Assembly (NCBI RefSeq): GCF_000960765.1
Contig: NZ_JYNH01000004.1
Span: forward strand, 41,463 to 105,462
From: Desulfosporosinus sp. I2
GTDB taxonomy: Bacteria; Bacillota; Desulfitobacteriia; Desulfitobacteriales; Desulfitobacteriaceae
Reading direction: 5' to 3'
DNA: 64,000 nucleotides
This document shows positions 27,744 through 36,366 of this stretch, piece by piece. Positions within the stretch are counted from its first letter, which is position 1, and every line of letters begins with the position of its first letter. The notes below the pieces were generated by a model. The model did not search any database, had not been told where the DNA came from, and saw nothing but the letters and a program-made list of their open reading frames with translations. A program made the translations under genes and the position numbers.

Positions 27744-28909
27744 AAACTATTGAAGAACTTCGGGAGCAAATAGCCAAAACCAGTTATATCTGCGGAAGCT
27801 GCGGCAGTTGTCGAAGTGTCTGTCCCGTTTACCGAGAAATTGGTTGGGAATCCGCTGCACCCCGAGGGAAAATTGCTTTGGCCAAAGAGGTATTCCTGAA
27901 GAAAAAAGAGGAAAAAGCCACGGACCAATATGCTCAGCGTTTGCAGGAGTGTACGCTGTGTGGTAAATGTGCGGAAATATGTGCAGCTGGAATTAAAACA
28001 CGTGAGCTCTGGTTGAATCTGCGGGAGGATTTAAGAGCTCGGGGAATGGAACATCAGAACTTAACACAGATGGCTCGGCAAATTAAAACGACACACAATA
28101 TCAGTACGTTCTCCAATGAAAATCGCCTTGACTGGGTGGACGATTTAGATGAGGTTGAAGTAGAAGTCTCAAAAGCCGGAAGTGAGGTTGCCTACTTTGT
28201 AGGATGTGTGTCTTCCTTCTATCCGATGTCGGTTGGAATCTCCCAAAGTATTGTAAGTTTATTGGATCGAGCAAACATTAATTATACCGTTCTAGGAAGT
28301 GAGGAATGGTGTTGTGGATTTCCCCTCATCGCTTCAGGAAACACGCAACAAGTCACTGAATTAGCCAAACACAATGTGGAAAAGGTACGCGCTCTTGGTG
28401 TCAAAACCTTAATAACGGGCTGCGCCTCCTGTTATCATACCTGGACACACGAATATCCGACGATCCTTAGGGAAAATCTTGGCTTTGAGGTGCTCCATGC
28501 AACTCAGTATCTGGCTGGATTAATCCGTAAAAGACAATTAGTGCCTGGCAATTTAGATGAAACCGTCACTTATCACGACCCTTGCGATTTGGGTCGTAAC
28601 AGTGGAATCTATGACGAGCCCCGAGAACTTTTACAGGCCATGGAGGGGGTTAACTTTGTAGAAATGCCTCATCGCCGGGAGATGGCCGACTGTTGCGGTG
28701 GTGGAGGGAATCTAGCTGCCGTAGATAAGGATTTAAGTCAAGCTATTGCTGTGAAACGGGTACGTGAGGCTGTAACAACCGGGGCAACTATTTTAACCTC
28801 TGCGTGCCAGCAATGTGTACAGACTTTGCAAATGGCGGCAAGACAGGAAAAATTACCGCTTGAGGTCTTAGATGTTACTGAGTTATTGTGGCGATCCTTG
28901 GAAGAATAG
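27740..28909 (+). CDS. Fe-S oxidoreductase with two ferredoxin clusters and two CCG domains (GlcF/HdrD type)
   Basis: 389 aa. N-terminal 2x[4Fe-4S]: CGSCGSCRSVCPV (near 18) and CTLCGKCAEICAAG (near 72). Two cysteine-rich CCG domains: EEWCCGFPLIASGN near 195 with GCASCYH, and ADCCGGGGN near 320 with SACQQC. In heterodisulfide reductases such domains bind the noncubane cluster that works on disulfides. It is coupled to the FAD oxidase gene, so the two likely form one complex passing electrons between FAD and a disulfide or the quinone pool. Followed 69 bases later by the second lipoyl carrier. Confidence 0.85.
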   Translation: MKTIEELREQIAKTSYICGSCGSCRSVCPVYREIGWESAAPRGKIALAKEVFLKKKEEKATDQYAQRLQECTLCGKCAEICAAGIKTRELWLNLREDLRARGMEHQNLTQMARQIKTTHNISTFSNENRLDWVDDLDEVEVEVSKAGSEVAYFVGCVSSFYPMSVGISQSIVSLLDRANINYTVLGSEEWCCGFPLIASGNTQQVTELAKHNVEKVRALGVKTLITGCASCYHTWTHEYPTILRENLGFEVLHATQYLAGLIRKRQLVPGNLDETVTYHDPCDLGRNSGIYDEPRELLQAMEGVNFVEMPHRREMADCCGGGGNLAAVDKDLSQAIAVKRVREAVTTGATILTSACQQCVQTLQMAARQEKLPLEVLDVTELLWRSLEE

Positions 28910-28978
28910 TTTATTAACCTTCCTGAAATAGCATAGGAACTTGGCTACTTGCACGATAATGATAAAGAGGGTGAGAAT

Positions 28979-29401
28979 ATGAAGGTCGGAGAGTGGCATT
29001 TCCCAGATGAATTACTCTATGATGAACACCATCAGTGGCTCAAAAGGGAAGGAAAAACTATCATCATTGGCTTAACCGATTACGGGCAATACACCAGGGG
29101 GGATATATTGTACTTGAATTTGCCAGAATCCGGCACTCAGGTGAAGGCAGGAGAGGCCGTAGGTTCTCTGGAAACGGGAAAATGGGTCGGGCGTTTTTAT
29201 GCTCCCCAGACAGGGGAAATCTGTGCCGTGAACGCGGAAGTCCTGGAAAGCACACGCTTGATTAATCAAGATCCCTATGGGCGCGGTTGGCTGTTTAAAA
29301 TAGAAACTCATTCCTCTGAAGGACCAATGCTTATGACGGTAGAGCAACTCAAGGAATGGTTAGACGTGGAATTAGCCAGAGAGAAGGCCTGTGATGTCTA
29401 A
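28979..29401 (+). CDS. GcvH-like lipoyl-carrier protein 2
   Basis: 140 aa from ATG 28979 with GAGGGTGAG upstream. H-protein fold: LLYDEHHQWLKREGKTIIIGLTDYGQYTRGDILYLNLPESG, presumed lipoyl lysine K68 in LETGKWVGRF, then INQDPYGRGWLFKIE. It shares the GKWxGR site with carrier 1 but is otherwise clearly diverged, so the two are not recent duplicates. Overlaps the following radical SAM gene by 8 bases, tying carrier and lipoyl-synthesis enzymes together. Confidence 0.87.
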   Translation: MKVGEWHFPDELLYDEHHQWLKREGKTIIIGLTDYGQYTRGDILYLNLPESGTQVKAGEAVGSLETGKWVGRFYAPQTGEICAVNAEVLESTRLINQDPYGRGWLFKIETHSSEGPMLMTVEQLKEWLDVELAREKACDV

Positions 29402-30500
29402 CACTCACGCTGATCGTTCCCAAGCTGAACTTACCCAAGAAATCGAGGACCTTGGTTTAGAAAGTCCGGAGGTTATCCAAACGAGTCTTGCAGCCGCGAT
29501 GACTCTCGGTTTAAAGGGCGGCATTTTCTATCGCAATGCCAAGCTCAGCTGCTTAAACTTGCTGCTGACTTATCGAGAGGGCTGTCAGGGACGCTGCGGT
29601 TATTGCGGTTTGGAACAAAAACGTTCAGAAAAAACCAAAGGGACAACGTTCATCCGAGTTGCTTGGCCCACCTACTCCTTTGATCTTATTCTCGAACGGA
29701 CAAAACAATATCAAAACTCTTTGAAACGAATTTGCCTATCCATGATTACCCATAAGAGGGCCATTGAGGATTCGTTAAAGCTTGTATCCCGTTTACACAG
29801 TGCAGTCAATTTGCCGATTAGTATCCTTTGTGCCCCGACGCTGATCCACAAGACGGAAGACCTGCAAAAACTTAAAGAGGCTGGTGCCGATCAACTTGGG
29901 GTGTCGATTGACGCAGCTACCCCAGAAATCTTCCAAAAATACCGAGGAAAAGGTGTAAGGGGACCTCATCGCTGGGAACATTACTGGGAGATTTTAAGAA
30001 AGGGTGTTGCTGTTTTTGGACAAGGCCAGGTCAGTGTTCATCTGATTGTTGGCCTCGGAGAAAGCGAACAAGAGATGGTCATGGCTTTGCAGCAAGTACA
30101 CGATTTAGGCGCGGTGGTTCATCTGTTTTCGTTCTATCCCGAACCGGGGAGTGCTCTGGCGGAGAAAGCGGCACCCTCTCTTAGTCAATACCGCCGTATG
30201 CAATTAGCCCGTTATCTAATTATGAATGATTTGGCGAGTGCCAGAACTATGTACTTTAATAGTTCTGAACAAGTTTATGATTTTGGGATGGATGTCGAAC
30301 CTTATGTGGCTTCCGGCCAACCTTTTCGCACGTCCGGCTGTCCCGGGCATGATGGAGAAACTGCCTGTAATCGGCCCTATGGCAATGAACGACCAGGTAC
30401 TACCCTAGCAAATTATCCGTTTGTTCCTAATGCACGAGATGTGGAGCAGATCAGAGGTGAACTCTACGCCGGGCTCATGGAGGGTGTTGAACAATTGTGA
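29394..30500 (+). CDS. Radical SAM protein, BioB-like, probable LipS2/LipS1-type lipoyl synthase component
   Basis: 368 aa from ATG 29394 (GTG 29391 possible). Radical SAM cluster CQGRCGYC (CX3CX2C) in the context LNLLLTYREGCQGRCGYCGLE; TIM-barrel blocks GADQLGVSIDAATPEIF and HLIVGLGESEQEMVMAL; C-terminal TSGCPGHDGETACNRPYGNE with extra cysteines for a possible second cluster. The pairing with the next radical SAM gene and a lipoyl carrier fits the two-protein lipoyl synthases LipS1/LipS2 known from archaea and sulfur oxidisers; which partner it is cannot be decided here. Confidence 0.68.
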   Translation: MSNTHADRSQAELTQEIEDLGLESPEVIQTSLAAAMTLGLKGGIFYRNAKLSCLNLLLTYREGCQGRCGYCGLEQKRSEKTKGTTFIRVAWPTYSFDLILERTKQYQNSLKRICLSMITHKRAIEDSLKLVSRLHSAVNLPISILCAPTLIHKTEDLQKLKEAGADQLGVSIDAATPEIFQKYRGKGVRGPHRWEHYWEILRKGVAVFGQGQVSVHLIVGLGESEQEMVMALQQVHDLGAVVHLFSFYPEPGSALAEKAAPSLSQYRRMQLARYLIMNDLASARTMYFNSSEQVYDFGMDVEPYVASGQPFRTSGCPGHDGETACNRPYGNERPGTTLANYPFVPNARDVEQIRGELYAGLMEGVEQL

Positions 30501-31495
30501 ATTCGAATGAAGAGAAGATGCTAGGGAAGACAATTATCGGAGGTTGGACGGAATTTGATCAAAGTGCGAACTTACCTAATCTGCTAAAAGAAGCCTGGAA
30601 CCTGCGCCGGAGAACCTTCCCTGATTTCATCCACTTTGCAGTTCCCGGCGGGAGGCACTATGAAGGTAAGCATTTTTGCAATTCAGGCCGATTTCTCAAT
30701 GTGAGCATCACAGGAACCTCCTGCGCTCTTCAGTGTGACCATTGTCAGGGGACAATGCTAAATGGAATGATTCCGGCTCCAGCCCCAGAAAAACTACAGG
30801 AACTGGGAATCAACCTGCGGAAAAAAGGAGTTACGGGCCTTCTTATCACTGGAGGATGTAATCAAGAGGGGCAGGTCCCCCTTAAGCCCTTTTTGCCGGC
30901 TTTAACTTATCTAAAATCCCTGGATTTTACGATTCATGTGCATACTGGCTTAGCAGATAAGGAAACCGCAGTTGGGTTAAAACAGGCTGGGGTTGATAAA
31001 GTATTTCTGGATATGATCGGTGATGCCGCTACAATTCACAGGGTTTATCATCTTGACCGCAAGCCTAGTGACTTTATAGATACTTTAGAAATCCTGTTAG
31101 CCGAAAGTTTAGATGTCGTCCCGCATGTGGTGCTCGGCTTAAACTACGGGAAAATAATGGGAGAAAAAAACCTTATTCAAATGTTAAGTGACTATCCCTT
31201 GGAAACATTGGTGTTGGTTGCTTTACGAGCCGTGCCGGATACTCCGATGGGCGGAGTCATTGGACCGGATCCTGCTGAGATCATCAGAATCACAGCTCAA
31301 ACTCGTCTCTTGAATCCGTCGCTTAAAATTAGTTTTGGTTGTGCTCGACCCTATACTCAAAAGGCTTGGTTGGAGAGAGGGCTCATAGCGGCGGGAATTA
31401 ATACGTTGGCCTTTCCACTTGATGAAACCATAGACTTCGCTTTAGCGCACGGGTTGAAATCTGTCATGAGTGAGATGTGCTGTGGTGGACTGTAG
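30497..31495 (+). CDS. Radical SAM protein, second component of a LipS1/LipS2-type pair
   Basis: 332 aa, GTG start overlapping the previous stop by 4 bases, with GGAGGG upstream. Cluster CALQCDHC (CX3CX2C) in NVSITGTSCALQCDHCQG, preceded by GGRHYEGKHFCNS. Later blocks: LLITGGCNQEGQVPLKPF, HVHTGLADKE, VPHVVLGLNYG, ISFGCARPYT, and a terminal MCCGGL with vicinal cysteines. Translationally coupled to its partner. A second lipoyl-synthesis route beside LipB-LipA in one operon is unexpected and suggests different client proteins. Confidence 0.68.
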   Translation: MNSNEEKMLGKTIIGGWTEFDQSANLPNLLKEAWNLRRRTFPDFIHFAVPGGRHYEGKHFCNSGRFLNVSITGTSCALQCDHCQGTMLNGMIPAPAPEKLQELGINLRKKGVTGLLITGGCNQEGQVPLKPFLPALTYLKSLDFTIHVHTGLADKETAVGLKQAGVDKVFLDMIGDAATIHRVYHLDRKPSDFIDTLEILLAESLDVVPHVVLGLNYGKIMGEKNLIQMLSDYPLETLVLVALRAVPDTPMGGVIGPDPAEIIRITAQTRLLNPSLKISFGCARPYTQKAWLERGLIAAGINTLAFPLDETIDFALAHGLKSVMSEMCCGGL

Positions 31496-31532
31496 GGAAA
31501 AAGTAGAAAGAACTAAAGTGGGAGTGATTATA

Positions 31533-32207
31533 ATGCCGATTGAACTATTTGATCCGATAGCCGAAGATTATGACAACTGGTACGAAACGGAAATAGGACG
31601 AATTGCTGATCAAGTAGAGCGGGACCTGGTTGTTCAGCTCTTTCAACCATCCGGTCTCAAGATCTTAGAAATTGGGTGTGGAACAGGACAATACACCACT
31701 ACGCTAGCGAAGCAGGGGTATCAAATCACGGCTGTTGATATATCTGAAAAAATGATGGCACGAGCTCGAGAAAAAATTGCGAACTTAGGATATTCGGTAA
31801 AGTGGCTTAATGCGGATATCACTCAAATCATGGATCAACTTGAGCAATATCATGGTATTCTTTCGATGAGTGCTTTCGAGTTTATTCCAAATCCTGAGGA
31901 AATTTTAGCTAGATTATTTGAGCATATAGAGCCCAAAGGATGTCTGGTGATTGGAGTTATTGCGGGAGAATCTCCCTGGAGCGAGTTCTATGGTAGGAAA
32001 GCTAATACGAAACCTGAATCCGTTTTTGCCCACGCACGGTTTTACACGGAATTCGAAATTCGTCAATGGGAGGTAGGGGGACGGCTTAAAATTGGCGAAG
32101 CACTTTATTTTCCGCCAGAGGTGTCTTCGGTAGACCGAGCTTTAACACTGGAAAAACAAAAAAATACGAACCCTAATTTTTTGGTCGCCAAGTGGGTAAA
32201 AGAATGA
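31533..32207 (+). CDS. SAM-dependent class I methyltransferase
   Basis: 224 aa from ATG 31533 (GGGAGTG upstream; the frame is open further back, inside the radical SAM gene). SAM-binding motif I LKILEIGCGTGQYTTTLAKQG, acidic motif ITAVDISEKMM, WLNADITQI. The N-terminal FDPIAEDYDNWYETEIG is typical of small-molecule methyltransferases of the UbiE/MenG-like group. Substrate unknown. Last gene of the aco-lip cluster, followed by a terminator. Confidence 0.82.
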   Translation: MPIELFDPIAEDYDNWYETEIGRIADQVERDLVVQLFQPSGLKILEIGCGTGQYTTTLAKQGYQITAVDISEKMMARAREKIANLGYSVKWLNADITQIMDQLEQYHGILSMSAFEFIPNPEEILARLFEHIEPKGCLVIGVIAGESPWSEFYGRKANTKPESVFAHARFYTEFEIRQWEVGGRLKIGEALYFPPEVSSVDRALTLEKQKNTNPNFLVAKWVKE

Positions 32208-32229
32208 TCGTTGGAGATATCTGATAAAT

Positions 32230-32259
32230 GAGAGACGCATAGTTTACGGACTCTCTTTT
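32230..32259 (+). terminator. Terminator of the aco-lip cluster
   Basis: GAGAG (32230) pairs with CTCTC (32251) followed by TTTTATTTATT, 22 bases after the methyltransferase stop. Confidence 0.6.
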
Positions 32260-32337
32260 ATTTATTAATCAAATCCAGTCCTATGAAAATATTCACCGGA
32301 AAGTTCGGACGTCTAACGCCATAGAGTTAAGATAATC

Positions 32338-32386
32338 AAAGGAGCAAGTAGCTAAGGTCCTCATCGGATAAGCTGCTTGCTCCTTT
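32338..32386. terminator. Bidirectional terminator-like inverted repeat
   Basis: AAAGGAGCAAGTAGCT and AGCTGCTTGCTCCTTT pair over 16 positions with one G-T wobble. It sits between the plus-strand cluster and the minus-strand thiC remnant. Confidence 0.6.
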
Positions 32387-32398
32387 ATGTAATTAGGT

Positions 32399-33035
<637 letters not shown>

Positions 33036-33335
33036 TAACTAAAAGGTAGATAAATAAATAATGAATGCTGACTGCAAAGTGATTAGGCACATTTATTTAT
33101 ACTCTTTGGAAATTAGCGATTTGGTCCTGGGTGGTTAATCTTGAAATAGATCACCTAATGGTGTCAAAAAGGGCGTTAAGAACCATCCCCATGTTCCCCA
33201 TCTAACTTAAGTCTCTATGTTCAATTAGCTGAAATATAGTCGCGTGACAATAAAAGTCTGATGTGGTACATTGAAGATAGAGCAGTCGGTTTTAATATCA
33301 GTTAGAATCAAATAGGGTGGGAGTGAAAACTTATA

Positions 33336-33575
33336 ATGCAACCAGAAGAAGTGATTATGTATACTGTCCCCCTTTGACCCCACTGTTTTCGCGCTAAGCG
33401 ATTCCTTTCGGGTAAAGGGATTTTGTTTATAGAGAAAAATATTGTAGTTCCGAAAAACTTGATAGAAATGAGAAACGCGACCAATGCGATTGGAGTTCCT
33501 GTAACGATTGTTGGGAAACGGGTTTTGACGCGCTTCAAGTCCGCCGAATACGAGGAGGTATTCAAAGATTACTAA
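33336..33575 (+). CDS. Selenocysteine-containing glutaredoxin-like protein (UPHC active site)
   Basis: 79 aa with an in-frame TGA at 33375-33377 (residue 14). Reading through gives MYTVPL-U-PHCFRAKRFLS, then EKNIVVPKNLIEMRNATN, AIGVPVTIVGKRVL and stop TAA at 33573. This is the compact glutaredoxin/NrdH fold: strand, UxxC where the family has CPYC/CPHC, a cis-Pro (GVPVT) and the C-terminal helix. A SECIS-like hairpin lies at 33402-33420. Start ATG 33336 has GGGTGGGAG upstream; GTG 33351 or ATG 33357 are possible. The stop overlaps the inferred mobA start. Sec glutaredoxins are known in selenoprotein-rich clostridia. Confidence 0.85.
33375..33420 (+). promoter_or_regulatory. UGA selenocysteine codon and SECIS-like hairpin of the glutaredoxin
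   Basis: After the TGA at 33375-33377, TTCCTTT (33402-33408) pairs with AAAGGGA (33414-33420) around loop CGGGT. The loop has G in its second position and begins 31 bases after the UGA, within the published bacterial SECIS rules (G in the first two loop bases, 16-37 base distance). Confidence 0.7.
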
Positions 33576-34188
33576 GTTAATAGAAGACTTCGGAAAACAA
33601 CTTCCGAAATTAAAGGCTACCGGCGTCTTATTAGCTGGCGGGAAAAGCTCACGAATGAGTAAAAATAAAGCCTTCTTGGAACTAGACGGGAGCCCCTTGG
33701 TAGAACGGAGTCTAGCTGTCTTACAAACAGTGTTTAAAGAGGTTTTAATTAGCAGCAACAAGCCTGAATTGTATGCGGACTACGGAGTGCCCATCATTCA
33801 AGACGAGGTTCTTGATCGGGGCCCTTTAGAAGGGCTCTATCAGGGCTTGAAATCAGCGACCAATGAGTGGGCTTTTTTTGTGGCTTGTGATATGCCGTTT
33901 TTGAGAGCGGAGGTTATCCGTTTTCTGTTTAGGTGGATTTCAAATTATGACGCGGTTGTTCCACGGTTCCAATCCGGCCTTCACCCACTGCACGCTTTTT
34001 ATCATCGACGTTGTCTTCCCTTAATCAAAAAGAATCTTGAGGCGGATCGCCTCAAGATTATCGATTTCTATCCTAGTTGTTCAGTAAAGTATGTGGGGGA
34101 AACGGAACTTAAGATCTTTTCAGATTTGACGAATGTTTTTTGTAACGTTAATACACCACAAGAATGGTCTACTATTCTTAAACGATAA
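33568..34188 (+). CDS. mobA: Molybdenum cofactor guanylyltransferase MobA
   Basis: Attaches GMP to molybdopterin to make the MGD cofactor needed by formate dehydrogenase. The signature TGVLLAGGKSSRMSKNKAFL must include codons upstream of ATG 33655, so that ATG is internal. Between the in-frame stop at 33526 and the motif there is no ATG, GTG or TTG; a strong GAGGAGG at 33552-33558 is nine bases before ATT 33568, which I take as the start (206 aa). Other motifs: VLDRGPLEGLYQGL, FVACDMPFL, NVNTPQEW. Translationally coupled to the selenoglutaredoxin. Confidence 0.88.
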   Translation: MTKLIEDFGKQLPKLKATGVLLAGGKSSRMSKNKAFLELDGSPLVERSLAVLQTVFKEVLISSNKPELYADYGVPIIQDEVLDRGPLEGLYQGLKSATNEWAFFVACDMPFLRAEVIRFLFRWISNYDAVVPRFQSGLHPLHAFYHRRCLPLIKKNLEADRLKIIDFYPSCSVKYVGETELKIFSDLTNVFCNVNTPQEWSTILKR

Positions 34189-34252
34189 AGAAAGGTTTTC
34201 AGAGGGTAGTATTAGACTTCATGCTGAAGTTAGATGAACTTAAGGATACTGT

Positions 34253-35038
34253 TCAGCGGATAATTCGCTCTGAACAGGTATAAATATTTAAGCGTTGTTC
34301 TCTGGCAAACCCTATGACTGTGATGTTTAAAGCGGTCGCTTGAGAAAGAGCCATATCTGTCGGTGCACCACGAGCGATAAGAATGGGCACTTTCATTTTG
34401 GCCACCTTAAGCAGGATTTCCGAGGAGACCCGACCACTGAAGAAAATGACATGGTTTTCAAGACTAAGGTGAGAGCGAAAGGCGCTACCACTAAGTTTAT
34501 CAAAGACATTGTGTCTGCCAATGTCATAGCTTGTCAGGACAGCCTCGCCACGATTTCCAACTCCGCCGCTATGGATGCCACCCGTTTCTTGAAAGAGTGG
34601 GAGATAGGATTGCAAAAATTTTGCATAATCATAGGCTTCCTGGAGTAATATGCTATAGGTTGACGTGACTGGTTTAACCATCAGAGCGTCATTAGCAAAA
34701 CAAAAGGAAGCTCTACTTTTGCCGCAACAGGCGGAAACAAAGCGTTTGCTCATCAGTTCTTTCTGCAGAAGACAAGGCTTTCCTTCCACCCAAACCAAGT
34801 GGTCAAGGGGATCATGGCGAATTTCATAGACGTCTTCGGGAATCTGAATAAAGCCTTCATTGATCAGAAAACCCAGAGTAAGTTCTTCAGTTTGGAAGGG
34901 AGAGCATAAGAGCGTCGCGATCTCCTCGCGATTATAATGGATGGTCAAAGGAACTTCTCTGACTACAGTGTCTTCTATCCAATCGAGTTGTGGTCCATTG
35001 GCTTTAAGAATGGAGTGGGTAACCGTTTCGTTTGGCAT
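34253..35038 (-). CDS. fdhD: Formate dehydrogenase sulfurtransferase FdhD
   Basis: 261 aa. FdhD passes sulfur from a cysteine desulfurase to the molybdenum cofactor of formate dehydrogenase. Visible features: VPLTIHYNREEIATLLCSPFQTEELTLGFLINEG, the cysteine loop SACCGKSR carrying vicinal cysteines, and GRHNVFDKLSG, FFSGRVSSEILLKVAKM, PILIARGAPTDMALSQA. Convergent with mobA. Its partner enzyme is the selenoprotein at the window start. Confidence 0.93.
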   Translation of the reverse strand: MPNETVTHSILKANGPQLDWIEDTVVREVPLTIHYNREEIATLLCSPFQTEELTLGFLINEGFIQIPEDVYEIRHDPLDHLVWVEGKPCLLQKELMSKRFVSACCGKSRASFCFANDALMVKPVTSTYSILLQEAYDYAKFLQSYLPLFQETGGIHSGGVGNRGEAVLTSYDIGRHNVFDKLSGSAFRSHLSLENHVIFFSGRVSSEILLKVAKMKVPILIARGAPTDMALSQATALNITVIGFAREQRLNIYTCSERIIR

Positions 35039-35189
35039 TGCTACCTCCTTGATGCGTATCTTTCCTTTCTTCTAGTGTACAATAGTTTTAAACAAACATG
35101 AATCATTTTCTGAAAAATAGATTAAAATATAGACAGAATAAAGGAATTCCACCCTTGATCGCGAACTATATAAAAAAGGTTAAAATTTA

Positions 35190-35320
35190 ATTGTCTCGCT
35201 CCGAAGCTGGATCCCCTAAAGCCCATGGCTATGGTGACCAGACTGGTGTCTTAAAGACACTCGGGTATTATGGGAAACTGTAATATCTCCTGCTGGAAAG
35301 GAGTCTGTCAAACAGGTGGA
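35190..35320 (+). promoter_or_regulatory. Probable molybdenum-cofactor (Moco) riboswitch aptamer
   Basis: A structured leader upstream of moaA with CTCCGAAGC...GGATCC near its 5' side, several short complementary stems (TGACCAGACTGGTGTCTTAAAGACA, CTCCTGCTGGAAAGGAG) and a terminator right after it. Position before moaA and this architecture fit the Moco RNA family; I am matching from memory of the family, without a covariance model. Confidence 0.6.
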
Positions 35321-35326
35321 TTTAAT

Positions 35327-35358
35327 TCCCCGGTTGTTTACAGACCGCGGGTTTTTTT
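35327..35358 (+). terminator. Expression-platform terminator before moaA
   Basis: CCCCGGT (35328-35334) pairs with ACCGCGGG (35344-35351) followed by seven T. The 3' arm TTTACAGACC can also pair with AGTCTGT of the leader, which would allow switching. Confidence 0.8.
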
Positions 35359-35390
35359 ATTTGCGCATTTATTTGAAATGAGGAGTGGCT

Positions 35391-36362
35391 ATGCAGGATC
35401 AATTTCTAAGAAAGATTGACTATCTCAGAATTTCAGTAACGGATCGTTGCAATCTGCGTTGTAAATACTGTATGCCAACTGAGGGAATTCAATGGATGCC
35501 CCACGATTTTATTCTTTCTTTCGAAGAGATATTAAGATTGATGAGGATAAGCACGCAATTAGGATTTCGGCGATTCCGTATCACAGGAGGAGAACCCTTG
35601 GTTCGCAAGGATATTTTGGACTTTCTACGGGAAGCGGCTCAACTGCCAGGGGTTGAGGATCTTATGCTGACAACTAATGGTATGTTGCTCCCGGAAATGG
35701 CCTTCGACTTAAAAGCGGCAGGTGTTCAGCGCGTTAATATTAGTTTGGATACTATGGATCCGAAGCGTTTTTCCGAAAATACGCGAGGCGGCGATGTTTC
35801 AAAAGTGATTCAAGGGGTGTTTCGTTCACTTGAAGCGGGTCTAAATCCGGTTAAAATTAATGTCGTGGTTGTTAGAGATTTTAATACGGAGGAGTTGCCC
35901 GATTTTCTCAAGCTGGCTAAGCAATATCCTTTGCATATTCGATTCATCGAACTCATGCCAATTGGAGTAAGTTCAGATCATCGAACGGACTTCGTCCCAA
36001 TAACAGAAATGAAAGAACGCTTGGGTATCCTTGAAGAACCTCCAACTCAGGATATTCGCGGGGGTGGACCTGCAGAGTATTTTCGACCGAGTGGATATAA
36101 AGGGAGTATCGGGTTTATCAGCGCACTAAGCCGCCACTTTTGCAATACTTGCAATCGGGTGCGCTTAACTGCGGATGGGAAACTAAGGCCTTGTTTGCAT
36201 AGCCGCCATGAAGTCGATTTGCGGGAGGCCTTGCGCAACGATAGTTCGGACGCAGACCTTTTGAAGCTGTTTGCGCAAGCCGTTTGGAATAAACCTGCAG
36301 AACATCACATGAATAGCCAAGCATGGCAAGATACACGTGTCATGTCTCAGATCGGAGGGTAA
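35391..36362 (+). CDS. moaA: GTP 3',8-cyclase MoaA
   Basis: Radical SAM enzyme making 3',8-cH2GTP, the first step of Moco synthesis. 323 aa from ATG 35391 (AGGAG at 35381; GTG 35385 is an alternative). N-terminal cluster CNLRCKYC (CX3CX2C) after [18 protein letters not shown]-terminal auxiliary cluster [18 protein letters not shown]. The canonical C-terminal GG dipeptide is present (SQIGG). Stands at the head of moaA-moaC-MOSC-mogA. Confidence 0.96.
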   Translation: MQDQFLRKIDYLRISVTDRCNLRCKYCMPTEGIQWMPHDFILSFEEILRLMRISTQLGFRRFRITGGEPLVRKDILDFLREAAQLPGVEDLMLTTNGMLLPEMAFDLKAAGVQRVNISLDTMDPKRFSENTRGGDVSKVIQGVFRSLEAGLNPVKINVVVVRDFNTEELPDFLKLAKQYPLHIRFIELMPIGVSSDHRTDFVPITEMKERLGILEEPPTQDIRGGGPAEYFRPSGYKGSIGFISALSRHFCNTCNRVRLTADGKLRPCLHSRHEVDLREALRNDSSDADLLKLFAQAVWNKPAEHHMNSQAWQDTRVMSQIGG

Positions 36363-36366
36363 CGAA

